Positions 34,320-44,426 of a stretch of 64,000 bases of DNA are shown in pieces; the first letter of the stretch is position 1, and each line of letters opens with the position of its first letter. A program made the translations under genes and the position numbers. Origin of the DNA: Cloeon dipterum (Eukaryota; Arthropoda; Insecta; Ephemeroptera; Baetidae); NCBI RefSeq assembly GCF_949628265.1, contig NC_088788.1, positions 7,998,001-8,062,000 on the forward strand, written 5' to 3'. The notes under the pieces are model-generated. The model was not told where the DNA came from. It ran no database searches and saw nothing but the letters and a program-made list of their open reading frames with translations.

Positions 34320-34715
34320 AATCAGTATAAAACTTCCAAAACATGTATACTGTGCTGACAGAAGTGTTAACTGACACCTTGAGAGGTGTCAACCTCCTAC
34401 CTCTCTCTCGTCAAGCCGAAATTATTCTACGGGACACCAGCTGGCACCGTTTCGACCAAGTCGAGCACCGAGAAGATGGCAAGAGGGTAGAACAGAGGGC
34501 GCTGCACTTTATTCACGGCTGCTGCACCAACAAAATCTCCTCTTACAGTTGGTTAGTGCCAGCCCAGCTCGTACCGACGGACTACGACGCGATGACCGCG
34601 GCGACGATCCGCTGAATCCTCGGCTGCAGCAGCCGCTAGTTCGTGCTGACCAGAGAGTACAATAGTTTCACCAAACTTGTACATAATGGACGAATAAAAT
34701 ATCCTTTTACGAAAT
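34320..34715 (+). mobile_element. Retroelement-derived fragment
   Basis: Reads LTDTLRGVNLLPLSRQAEIILRDT..RVEQRALHFIHGC and ends AATGGACGAATAAAAT, a LINE-like 3' end. A shorter damaged copy is at 13965-14105 after gene C. I cannot assign a clade. Confidence 0.4.
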
Positions 34716-35164
34716 AGCGAGTTAAGCAATTTTGAATGTAATCCCTTTTGCTAGCCTTAGGGATAATTTAATGTGGAATGTGAAAATTTTGAAATATCCT
34801 TGGAAATGGAGCGTCTAGAAAGCTCCACACTTTTCCTGTTTTACTACCGCATAAGGGACTTATAATACACTTTCTATATTGAGCTGCAAAATAAAAATAA
34901 AAAATATATTTTCGCACCAATCCCCAAAGCAAACAACGATAAAGGAAAAGTGATCTATGAGCGTGCAAGTCAATAAGACATTGTTTGCGAAGTCCTGCGA
35001 AGAGAATAGAGAGACATGGACCAGAACATTTGTCTTAGTGAACTAAACTGCATCCCAAATTTGGTAAAGAAACTGCGAACAATTAGAAGGAATTTTTCAG
35101 CTTGAGAAAGCGAAAATTGAAAATTTAATGTACTTGCATAACTGTTAAACCTGCCGCTAAAAAG
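34716..35164 (+). repeat. Upstream block of gene H, duplicated at 38010-38260
   Basis: GCGAGTTAAGCAATTT.GAATGT and AAGCAAACAA.GATAAAGGAAAAG..ATCTATGAG are shared with the gene I flank. Parts also resemble the upstream blocks of genes B and D (AAACAACGATAAAGGAAAAGC at 3655). It contains no coding exon. Confidence 0.6.
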
Positions 35165-35301
35165 GTTAGGAGAGGGAGAGAAACTAGGTTGTGAAATGAA
35201 GACCAACCCCAGCCAGCGAAGAGAACGGTCGTGCGCAGCGATACACTATCCCTTCGCAGCCCTAACTAAGTAGACGCCCTGCATCAGCGATTCAACCTCA
35301 G
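35165..35301 (+). promoter_or_regulatory. Shared promoter and non-coding first exon, gene H copy
   Basis: CAGCCAGCGAAGAGAACGG, CCCTTCGCAGCCCTAAC, AGTAGACGCCCTGCAT, then CAACCTCAG|GTATTG after 35301. The CT-rich centre is shortened. The acceptor CCACAG at 35923 leads to a leader exon (CGGAAATATTTGACAACG) related to those of the PLXDC-like genes. Confidence 0.55.
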
Positions 35302-35923
35302 GTATTGTTTCAAGGTAAATTTATAACTTCATCCCTTTAACCCCCTCCGCTTCCGATGCAATATAAATATAAATAGAAGCAATAAGCAACTGCTGTTTGA
35401 CGGCGCGCACGTTTTCTCATTAAAATAGAAGCAGAGATCATCACATTCATCTGTAAATCTAACCACTAAAATGCAAGTGCTTCTTAAATCAGTTGTAATT
35501 TAAAAATAGCTTTTTTAAAATCGGATGATTATAGAATGGAAGTCAAGATTTGGGGTATCATCGTTTTTTACCCACCACAAAAAACAAGGCTTTTTGAAGT
35601 TTCCATTTTTTTAAAAAAAAAATGAGGCAAAACTCTATTCTTTTAAATTTTAACGTTTCTAACCTAATTGTTTTTGGTCTATAAAATGGCCATGAAATAA
35701 AAATTAAAAATATCAATATCTTCATTTTTTACAAATTTGAGTTAAAACAATTTTATAACCTTGTCCTTTGACGTGCCACTTTGAGGTCAACATAAAAGTT
35801 GTTTGCCTTGTTAATACGAGCTAAACGGGTTTTTTCCTAGGACCACTTGCTTTACAATAAGAGCAATTTTTTTTCGAATTTTCTACACATTATTTAATTT
35901 TTCTTAATCTTATTTTTCCACAG
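35302..35923 (+). other. 5' UTR intron of gene H
   Basis: AT-rich, collinear with the gene I intron (for example 35750-35850 against 38770-38860, around GACCTTTGACCTGCC-like sequence). No coding exon is seen. Confidence 0.5.
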
Positions 35924-35996
35924 CGGAAATATTTGACAACGTTTGGAATACCTTGCAATATCAACCTTAAAGAAGAAACAGAGAAAATTCATCAAA

Positions 35997-36582
35997 ATGG
36001 GGCATTTGCGGTGCCTTTTATGTGTGTTGACAGGTGTCACACTGGCTTCTATGCTTTCCACTAATAAACCAGATTGCGTCCGTGAGTGATACACAATTTT
36101 TGTTTTATTCTTATAAAATGTATTGATAATTTTTGTGTAATTTTCAGACAATCTTTGGTCAAGATACGTCACGCACAGGCAGAGAGATTTATCGGAAGGA
36201 TTCGAAATATTCGAAAAGGACCTGCGCCATGCATTCGAAAGGGTAAATCAAATTAGAAAATACTAAACGTAAATTTATTGACGCAATTAATTTTCAGCTT
36301 TTAAACAAAATGAAAATGCTTACTCGCGCATTTAGAAGAGACGACGACTATGAAATTGCCATCCCGACATCCAGTTGGGATGATGATCATACGATTTCCT
36401 CGAGATGCTGGTTTATGGAATGCATCGGTTGTTACCTGTACTCGGCGAGATGGAAAGAGAGGATAGTTTATGCTATTTATCTTTTGCATATTTTTAACGT
36501 GCCTTTTTACAACCACTCTTTACGTCTATTTTTGCCTTCCTTGGACGATTTTGGAGATCTTGAAAATAAATATAATTTTTAA
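35997..36582 (+). CDS. Small secreted protein sharing the PLXDC-like signal exon, tail frameshifted (gene H)
   Basis: Three exons: 35997-36081, 36148-36242 and 36298-36582, 154 aa if read to the TAA. The signal peptide MGHLRCLLCVLTGVTLAS resembles those of genes C, D and F, and the exon phases (1, then 0) equal the first two of the PLXDC-like genes. Exon 2 encodes a charged segment (RQRDLSEGFEIFEKDL). Exon 3 starts as in gene I (MKMLTRAFRRDDDYEI..SSWDDDHTISSRC), but one extra base near 36430 relative to gene I changes the frame and removes the later cysteines. The tail from about 36458 is encoded by sequence resembling repeats at 40768-40910 and 45005-45115. It may be a decaying copy or a protein with a new tail. 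There is no PSI or transmembrane segment. Confidence 0.55.
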
Positions 36583-37431
36583 TGCTAATTTAATGGTAAT
36601 TTTTTGCTGGAAAATGCAAAAAATGGCTGTATATTATCCGGATTGTTAAAAAACGATACTGCATTTTTTTCGCATTGAAAACTTGGCGAACCCTACCTCA
36701 ATACTAATATACATAAAAACAGTTGTAATAAAAATACAACAAATTAAAAAAAAAATCCTTTACGAGATTTGCGTTTTGTTGCGGTTCCACCGCAACCACA
36801 AAAACAAAACCACACCGCAACCGCAAAATTTTAACTTCATCTAGGTCTCTAGCGTCTCATTCATGTTCACTTAAAGTCAGTAATAGAAGGCCAATTTCAC
36901 GATCCCCTTTGAATCAGTTTAAATGCAATAAATATGTCATTTTATTTTTAAACCGCAAAATCATGAGTGCCCTTAAAGTACTTTGCCTTCTATGGGAATT
37001 CATCCAAGGGTAAGCTTTTAGCTTCATAAATCCTTATCGCTTATTATTTTTTAATTTTAAATGTTGTAGAAAGTTTGTAAAATACCCTCTCGATTGGCAA
37101 GAAAAATCACAAATATAAAAATAAAAATTAATGTGACATACATTTTGAAATCACGATGCAATAAAGTAAAAATATGGTGCACAAGAGAATGAAAAGAAGG
37201 CAACTCGCCGACGCTGGCTCGGATGGCATGCTTTTGCTCGGTTATTTCCTAATGGCTTTGAATAATTATTAGTTTAATTTTAAATAACACTAAATATTTG
37301 CTCATTATTGACTTTATTTTTTTCTATAAATGCACCCTATAAATTAGCAATGTTTAAAAAATCTATCTTGGTATCTGCTCTAAGTAGATCATTGATTTCT
37401 TTGACCGAAAAGATAACTTTGCAAGTGAAGC
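36583..37431. other. Intergenic downstream of gene H, repeat-rich
   Basis: About 36600-36720 continues the repeat that supplies the gene H tail (AAAATGCAAAAAATGG; GCGAACCCTACCTCAATA against 40920-40955). 36880-37170 matches 41750-42070 (GTCAGTAATAGAAGGCCAATT; GAAATCACGATGCAA). No gene. Confidence 0.5.
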
Positions 37432-37850
37432 TTTTTTTGCTCTTTTTATCCCTGTCCGAGGACCGGGAAGGGCGCGCACTGCACTAGCACGAATGCTGAA
37501 ACCCGGGTCCCAATAACACCGCGAACGGATAACATGGGCGCACCAGGCCGCACAGGGACCCACCAAACCCACTCAAGGGCCACTTGCCTCCGCACCGAGG
37601 ACTGCATTGAAACGCTAGACATTCGTCCCGTGAAGCCAAATCACACATGCTGGAAAGGTGCAAACCAGCAAGTAGCGAGTCGGCGCCGGTGCGCCTCCCA
37701 GCCCGTTGAGCAAATTGAGCATTTCGAGTCACTAAAATAACCACTTTTTTCCATTTCTGACATTAGGTAGCCAGTATTAGATCTCCGAACTGCTCAAATA
37801 CCTCCCATTGCTTTGACACTCCTGAGAGTGTCTTAACAATGCGAGCCAAC
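37432..37850 (-). mobile_element. SINE-like repeat, copy 2
   Basis: Near full-length copy of the 420-bp element, same orientation as copy 1. It is bounded by the A-rich tail (as T run plus GCTCTTTTTATCCC) at 37432 and by GCGAGCCAAC at 37850. The ORFs seen on both strands are those common to every copy of the element. Confidence 0.7.
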
Positions 37851-38264
37851 GGGCTGGTTACGCTTTTCAAAGTGCAAATTGCTGAAGTTTGAGCCTGGGT
37901 CGAATCCAGAGCCACGATGCGCCCTGAAAGTCTATGCTGAACTGCACCTGCGGCCGTCTCAATGTTCATGCACTCTTGGCCCTCCTGCACGAACATAAAA
38001 ATATTATTACATAATAGCGCGTTAAGCAATTTCGAATGTCTTATACCCATTATATGGGAATGTGAAATATTCTTTGGAATGTGTAGAACGTTTGGAAATT
38101 TCCAATGGTTTCCTGTTTTTATACCATAAATGAATCACACTTTCAAAACTGGGCTGAATAACACAAATAAATATTTTCCAACAGAACACCAAAGCAAACA
38201 AAAGGAAAAGGGATCTATGAGGGAGCACGAGTCAAGCCATTTCACCCTGCCGCTCAAAGGTTAG
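37851..38264. repeat. Spacer upstream of gene I with a dispersed block
   Basis: 37865-37990 (AATTGCTGAAGTTTGAGCCTG..GAGCCACGATGCGC..CCTCCTGCAC) matches 47825-47955. 38010-38240 is the gene H/gene I duplicated flank. No gene. Confidence 0.55.
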
Positions 38265-38397
38265 GGGGAAGGGATAGAAACTGGGTTGTGAAATGACGAA
38301 GACCAACACCAGCCAGCGAAGAGAACGGACGTGCCCAGCGATCCTCTTCTCCCTTCGCAGCCCTATAATTCATTTTCTAGGACTGATTAAACTTCAG
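38265..38397 (+). promoter_or_regulatory. Shared promoter and non-coding first exon, gene I copy
   Basis: CAGCCAGCGAAGAGAACGGACG, CCCTTCGCAGCCCTA, CATTTTCTAGGACTG, ATTAAACTTCAG|GTATTG after 38397. The acceptor AACAG at 38955 joins to the leader exon carrying the ATG at 39029. Confidence 0.55.
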
Positions 38398-39028
38398 GTA
38401 TTGTTTCAAGATAAATTTATAGCTTCATCCCTTTAACTGCAAGCAAGCAACTGCTGTTTGAGGGCGCGCGCGTTTTCTCATTGAAAAAAGCAGCAGACGT
38501 GCCGGCGGTTACTTGCTACGAAATCAACACATTCATCCTTAAATCTAAACACTAAAATTTAAGTGCTAATTAAATCCAAAATCGGTTGGAATTTAAAAAT
38601 CGGATGATTTGGGGTATCATCGTTTTTACCCACCTCAAAAAACAAGGCTTTTTTTATTAAAAATGATTTGAACTTAATTAAATTAATTAATGTTTCTAAC
38701 TTAATTGTTTGTGGCTATGAAAAAATTATAAATTTCGATAAATCCACTTCTTCAAAAACAAAAAATCAATTTTTATGGCCTTGACCTTTGACCTGCCACT
38801 TTGAGGTCAACATTAAAGGTGTTTGCCTTGTTAAAACGAGCTAAACGTTTGTTTAATTTTTGTTCCAGGACCACTTACTGCTACAACATGAACAATGTTT
38901 TCGAATTTTCTACATAATATTATTTAATTTTTCTCAATCTTTTATTTTTAAACAGCGGAAATATTTGACAACGTTTGGAATGCCTTGCAATATCAACCTG
39001 AAAGAAGACGCAGAGAAAATTCAGGAAA

Positions 39029-39593
39029 ATGAGACTTTGGCCGCTTTTGCGGTGCCTTATATTTGTTTTAACAGCTGTCACACTCGCTTCAATGCTTTCC
39101 TCTTATAAACCAAATTGCGTCCGTGAGTGGAATATTTTTTTTTATTATTATGTATTGATAATTTCTGTGTAATTTTCAGTTAATATTTGGTCAAGTTACG
39201 ACACAAACAGGCAGAGAGGTTTATCGAAAGTATTCAAAATGTTCGAAAAGTACCTGGATTATTCATTCGAAAGGGTAAATCAAATTAGAAAATACTAAAT
39301 ATAAATTCATTGACTCAATTAATTTTCAGCTCTATAACAATATGAAGAATATGCTTCCTCGCGCTAATAGAAGAGACGGCGAATATGAAATCAGGGAATT
39401 GGGGATGAAAGCCTTCTCGACACCCAGTTGGGATGATAATCATCCGAATTCCTCTAAATGCTCGCATTGGAAATGCACCGATTTTACCTGTACCCGGGAG
39501 TGCAAGAAGTGTCAATTTGTGAACTCACCCAAACACCGAACCTATGGAACCGACTGTGCAGGATATGTCCAAAAGTTTGGCCGCATTCTTTAA
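39029..39593 (+). CDS. Small cysteine-rich secreted protein sharing the PLXDC-like signal exon (gene I)
   Basis: Three exons, 39029-39122, 39180-39274 and 39330-39593, giving 150 aa. Signal peptide MRLWPLLRCLIFVLTAVTLAS. Exon 2 is a charged segment (NRQRGLSKVFKMFEKYL). Exon 3 ends in a six-cysteine block (KCSHWKC, FTCTRECKKC, TDC). There is no PSI domain and no membrane helix, so it should be secreted. The leader exon, signal exon, first intron (GTGAGTG...TTTTCAG) and junction phases match the PLXDC-like family; exon 3 does not resemble any of their exons. I do not recognise the cysteine pattern as a named family. It is a tandem duplicate of gene H and the better preserved of the two. The start was chosen because it opens the signal peptide. 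Confidence 0.7.
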
Positions 39594-39919
39594 ATCAGCG
39601 TCTGATAAGCAAGGATTATCGCACCATGTGTTAACCGCAAAATTACCACAGCACCGAAATTTATTCAATGTATTTGAAACAAAATAGTTTGTTTTGGCTT
39701 CAAATTTCGTTGTTTTTGCGTGCAACTCCAAATCTCGGGTTCTAAGCATCCCAATTGCAAAAACCACCCACCGTTAGACTCGTCTGGACATCCCCTAACC
39801 TAATGAAGAATTTAGGGGTGCCTACCCTCCACCCTTAAGATTGTATACCTTCCTCGATAAAGTATAACATTTTATAGCTCTGTATTTTTGTATTAATTTT
39901 TTATTTATTGAAAAATAAA
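39594..39919. other. Intergenic downstream of gene I
   Basis: 39700-39770 (TGCAACTCCAAATCTCGGGTTCTAA) resembles blocks at 3345-3385 and 15235-15265. No gene. Confidence 0.4.
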
Positions 39920-40322
39920 TTGGCTCGCATTGTTAAGGCACTCTCAGGAGTCTCAAAGCAATGGGAGGTATTTGAGCAGTTGGGAGATCTAATACTGGCT
40001 ACCCATTGTCAGAAATGGCAAAAAGTGGTTAGTTTAGTGACTCGAAATGCTCAAAATGCTCGACGGGCTGGGAGGCAACTCGCTACTTGCTGGTTTGCAC
40101 CTTTCCAGCATGCGTGATTTGGCTTCACGGGACAAATGTCTAGCGTTTCAATGCAGTCCTCGGTGCGGAGGCAAGTGGCCCTTGAGTGGGCTGGGTCCCT
40201 GTGCGGCCTGGTGCGCCCATGTTATCCGTTCGCGGTGTTATTGGGACCCGGGTTTCAGCATTCGTGCTAGTGCAGTGCGCGCCCTTCCCGCTCCGAGAGG
40301 ACAGGGATAAAAAGAGCAAAAC
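39920..40322 (+). mobile_element. SINE-like repeat, copy 3
   Basis: Plus-strand copy from TTGGCTCGCATTGTTAAGG to GGGATAAAAAGAGCAAAAC. The first 80 bp contain weak matches to RNA polymerase III A- and B-box motifs (TGGCTCGCATTG and a GTTCGGAGATC-like site in copy 4), which hints at a tRNA-derived head. Confidence 0.65.
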
Positions 40323-40409
40323 AATTTTTTTATAAATAAATATGTTTTAGTTTTGAAGGAATAAGGAAGGTGGTAATTTAGAAGGAGTTGAGGATAATTT
40401 TAAATATTT

Positions 40410-40960
40410 TAAAGCACAGTGGAAGCACGCTATTTTTTATTAAAATTGTAGCAATGGGGTTGAAAGTTAATGAGCACCCATTAAACACTCTTGCTGGTTA
40501 GTGGAGGTCAATACGAGTCTAAATGTATTCAGTTTTTGTAACTCTGATGGTTTGAACCTGGGATTTGGAGGTTCAAAGAAGACAAAAAGTTGAAAAATGT
40601 AATTTATTTTAATTTATGAAGTAAATTTTCAGATATTCTTTTAAAAATACGCCACTCTGAACAATTTAGCCTTGTGTTTTTTTGCGGGCTCACTTTCAAG
40701 TGGCTCTTGATTCGAACAACTTGTCTACTAACACGCCCACTGCATTAACGTTTTGTAGTAGTTATTCTAAGAGAGGATAATTTATATATTTTTTTTAAAT
40801 TCATTTTTCCAGACATTACAACAACGCTGTACATATATTTTTTCTTCCTTGACGACTTGGACGATGTTAGAGCGTTCTCTTGAAAATATATGTTGGTTTT
40901 AATGCCAAATTTATGCTAGAAAATGCAAAAAATTGCGAACCCTGACTCAATAAACCAGCC
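40410..40960. repeat. Dispersed repeat also found in lipocalin intron 1
   Basis: 40415-40870 matches 44682-45118 almost throughout (GCACAGTGGAAGCACGCTAT; GAGGTCAATACGAGTCTAAA; CCAGACATTACAACAACGCT). The distal part also matches the tail of gene H (about 36458-36600). It lies between two SINE-like copies. No protein domain is visible. Confidence 0.75.
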
Positions 40961-40961
40961 C

Positions 40962-41378
40962 GTTGGCTCGTATTGTTAAGGCATTCCCAGGAGTGTCAAA
41001 GCAATGGGAGGTATTTAAAAAGTTCGGAGATCTAATACTGGCTACCCAATGTCAGAGATGGCAAAAAGTGGTTAGTTTAATGACTCGAAATGCTCAAATA
41101 TAGCTCAACGGGCTGGGAGGCGCACCGGCGCCGACTCGCTACTTGCTGGTTTGCACCTTTGCAGCATGCGTGAATTGGCTTCACGGGACGAATGTCTAGC
41201 GTTTCAAAAAAAAGTCCTCGGTGCGGAGGCAAGTGGCCCTTGAGTGGGCTGGGTCCCTGTGCGGCCCGGTGCGCCCATGTTATCTGTTCGCAGTGTTATT
41301 GGGCCCGGGTTTCAGCATTCGTGCTAGTGCAGTGCGCACCCTTCCCGCTCCGAGAGGACAGGGATAAAAAGAGCAAAA
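40962..41378 (+). mobile_element. SINE-like repeat, copy 4
   Basis: Plus-strand copy from GTTGGCTCGTATTGTTAAGG to GGGATAAAAAGAGCAAAAAA. A short A-rich expansion interrupts it near 41206 (TTTCAAAAAAAAGTCC). Confidence 0.7.
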
Positions 41379-44360
41379 AATACTAACATACATGAAAAAC
41401 CATCGGATTAAAATGGTAAATTTTGCTTTCCGAGATTTGCGTTTTTTGCGGTTCTAACGCAAAAACCAAACCGTAACCGCAAAATTTCAACAACATCTGC
41501 GGTTGTGGTGTGAGGTTTGCGGTTTTTTGTACCAAAATCGCAATCGCACAGTGCTCTAGAGTAAACCTCAGAAGAAAAATAATGAATGCACTCCCTCCGA
41601 CCTCCGAGTCGTCGAAGAGGGTAGATTTGTGCGTTGTGCTGGCTCTGAGACGATTTTGTGACCTCAGCCGAGCAGGACGTGTACTGCGCCAGCCATATTT
41701 AAGGCTAAGTCAACTCGCTCTGTCGCTTATTTATCAATTTTGCCAAGTCTCATTCACGTTCACCTAATGTCAGTAATAGAAGGCCAATTCCACGATCATC
41801 TTCGAATCAGTTTAAATGCAAAAAATATATCATTTTATTTTTCAACAGCATAATCATGAGTGCCCTCTAAGGACTCGGCCTTCTATAGGAATTCATCCAA
41901 AGGTAAACCTTAAGCTTGATAAATAATTATGGTTTAATATTTTTTAATTTTAAATGTTGTAGAAAGTTTGTAAAACACCCTCTCGAGTGGCAAGAAACTC
42001 ACAAGAAAAATCACAAATATATAAGTATAAATTATTGTGACATAAATTTTGAAATCACGATGCAACAAAGAAAAATGCGATGCACAAGAGAATACAAAGA
42101 AAAAAATAATGTTGCAACAAGAAATACTATTTTACGTTAGAGATCTATACGTAATGAAATGAACCTCTGTAAAATGCTTTTCATCTCTATGATGTCATCG
42201 AATAGGTGACTTGATCACAAAAGTGACCACAGAGAGAGCCGTCGACAGCAGCAGCTCGGCACGTCAGATGCCGCCCACAGTTCTGCGTGGTTATTGTAGG
42301 TCAAAAAGTTCGATGGACGCACTGATTTAAATATTTCATTTTATTGGTTTTGCAGAGAGGTTGGGAGAACACCCTGCCAAATCAGATACCGCTAAAAATA
42401 ATAACTTAAAAACTTGATGATTTAACATGTATTATAAAAAGTACGATTGACGATAAAACATATTTTGCCAAGAACATGATAGCATAAATTTATTTCAGTT
42501 ATATACAAGGCACCAAGTACATCAAAAAAGCCAAATTTTATTTTTTAATAAAAAATATTTATTAAATAATATTACAATCACCGGGGGACGGATTCACACG
42601 ACGCGCAGATATGGCGTCTGGTAGAGTAAGGCGGGAAAATTACAATCGTAAAATTAAATTGGCTTGGAAAATATATCATCGAAATATTTTTGTTGTTATT
42701 TCTTTAGTAACAGCTGATTAGCCCGGTAATTGGCAAATCGGCCGTTAGGTGGCACATCAGGCCAATTAAAATGTAACAAAATACGCGGGAATGAAATTAT
42801 TAGGTCGGCACGCCTCTTTTTCGACGCTTCTGATTGGCCGCTGGACTGTCTCCTGATTGGCCTCCATTATTTCGACGCCATATTGACTTCTGACCGGCGG
42901 GAAACCAACACAAATCGCAACCCGGCCACCGGTGATTACAATTACTTTATTTTTGATAATATGCTGATAATTTCTTCGCAGAACAAATGAATGAAAAAAG
43001 AGACAAAATCAGTTAATTCAGTAAAATGGTTATAAATAGTATTGCGTAATGCAGTGAGCCAATGCAACGCATTTTTAAAAATCCTGAGTGGCTGGCCACC
43101 CGGCAATTCATAATTTTCCTTTGGACGCTTCCATCGTAAATATCTTTCGAGTGCTCTCTGGCGAACGCTTTTGACAAGTGACTTTAGAAGACGCAGAGCG
43201 ATAAAATAATATGTGAATCTATACAGAGCGACCATTCTTCTCTGACGAACGGTCAACGCACTCTTGCCCTTTAAAAATTCTCTCGCCCGAAATCACGATC
43301 TCTTGCATTCGCCGCATGGTTAATTTTCTCAACTCGCTCTTTTTATTTCACATGCACGATGGTGAACGCAAATGGGCATCTCGATCATTAGAGGTATTTG
43401 GCTGCTGCAGAGAGAGCGGGAGAGAGAGACTCCGACATTCGTTTAATTAAATATTCTAGAACTTTCTAAATCTGTAACACCGAATTTTTTATTGGCTGAT
43501 TGTGAGGCAGAAATTGACAAATAAATATTACACATAATGAAAATATTATTTTGTGAGAAAAAAATGATTCAATTCATATTAATTTTGCGATACAGATATT
43601 CTTAGCTCTCTTTGTGTAAAATTTACATAAGAGAATTTCTTGCTCAAGCAAAAATCAGTATTACACAAATACAAATAATGTATACCAAAAAGTCAAGCTT
43701 ATCAATTCATATCTTTATTGTAGATGAGTATTGAGTAGAGCCGCTCTATCCCAAAAGTATTTATATTCAAATAAAGAAATAATTACAAGATTTTAATTTG
43801 AATCTTAGAGAAAATCAGCTTGATAGTAAAATGAAAAATAAATAAAATGAATAATAAATATCCGAGTGAGTTTGTATACATGTTGCTAAAGCGGCCGGGC
43901 GACGAATATTTTTGGTAAATTGCTTTTCTCATGTAGGCAAAATTTAAATTATTCTATTTTAACAACTCATATATGCAGAAAATATCACTTACCAAAATTG
44001 TTACCTCATTTAATATAATTTTTAAGTGACATTTAGGGAACAAAGTGTGCTGTTATTTTGCAAGGCCATTTAAAATGCGAAGAAAAACAATGGGAGATGA
44101 AGGAGGTAAATGTATAAGGAAAAGGTTGAATTAATTGTAACCTTCAGCAAAGCAAAAAGCAAATAAAGGATCATCCGCCACCACACTGTCTGCTGTTGGC
44201 AACCAAAAAGAAACCTACAAATTCACATGAGCGGCCAATTCTTCTTCTCCGCACGGTGATAAGGCTCGGAGCACACGCGATCCTCCCACCCATCCTGATG
44301 CCCATCTCTCGGTGTTGCCCTCATCCAAGGTCAATGCCAAAAGGTGTTGTGCGCGGTTCT
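41379..44360. other. Long intergenic stretch, one PLXDC exon relic, otherwise nothing recognised
   Basis: 41430-42070 contains a dispersed block matching 36740-37170. 42730-43440 is moderately GC-rich, with only unsupported ORFs. 43480-44200 is AT-rich. Apart from the exon relic at 42355-42395 I see no gene. Confidence 0.45.
42355..42395 (+). pseudogene. Relic of a PLXDC-like exon 3 end
   Basis: After an acceptor-like TTTTGCAG the sequence reads GTTGGGAG..AACACCCTGCC AAATCAGATA. It matches the end of exon 3 in gene J (50262-50315) apart from a small deletion and loss of the 5' part. The TPCQI-type end is that of the A/J/K subgroup and not of genes B-F. About 110 bp later, ACAAGGCACCAAG resembles the end of exon 4. 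Confidence 0.4.
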
Positions 44361-44364
44361 CTTG

Positions 44365-44371
44365 TATAAAA
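44365..44371 (+). promoter_or_regulatory. TATA box of the lipocalin gene
   Basis: TATAAAA sits 62 bp before the start codon at 44427. TCCCACATCAG about 28-35 bp downstream would be a suitable initiation region. Confidence 0.7.
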
Positions 44372-44426
44372 GGACCGGCCGGCCGGTGTCTCGTCCCACA
44401 TCAGGCCAACAAGTCGTTCAGCCAAC

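Noticed and set aside
41510..41767. 85-codon frame near the fourth SINE-like copy
   Set aside because: No signature and no paralogue; repeat-rich surroundings.
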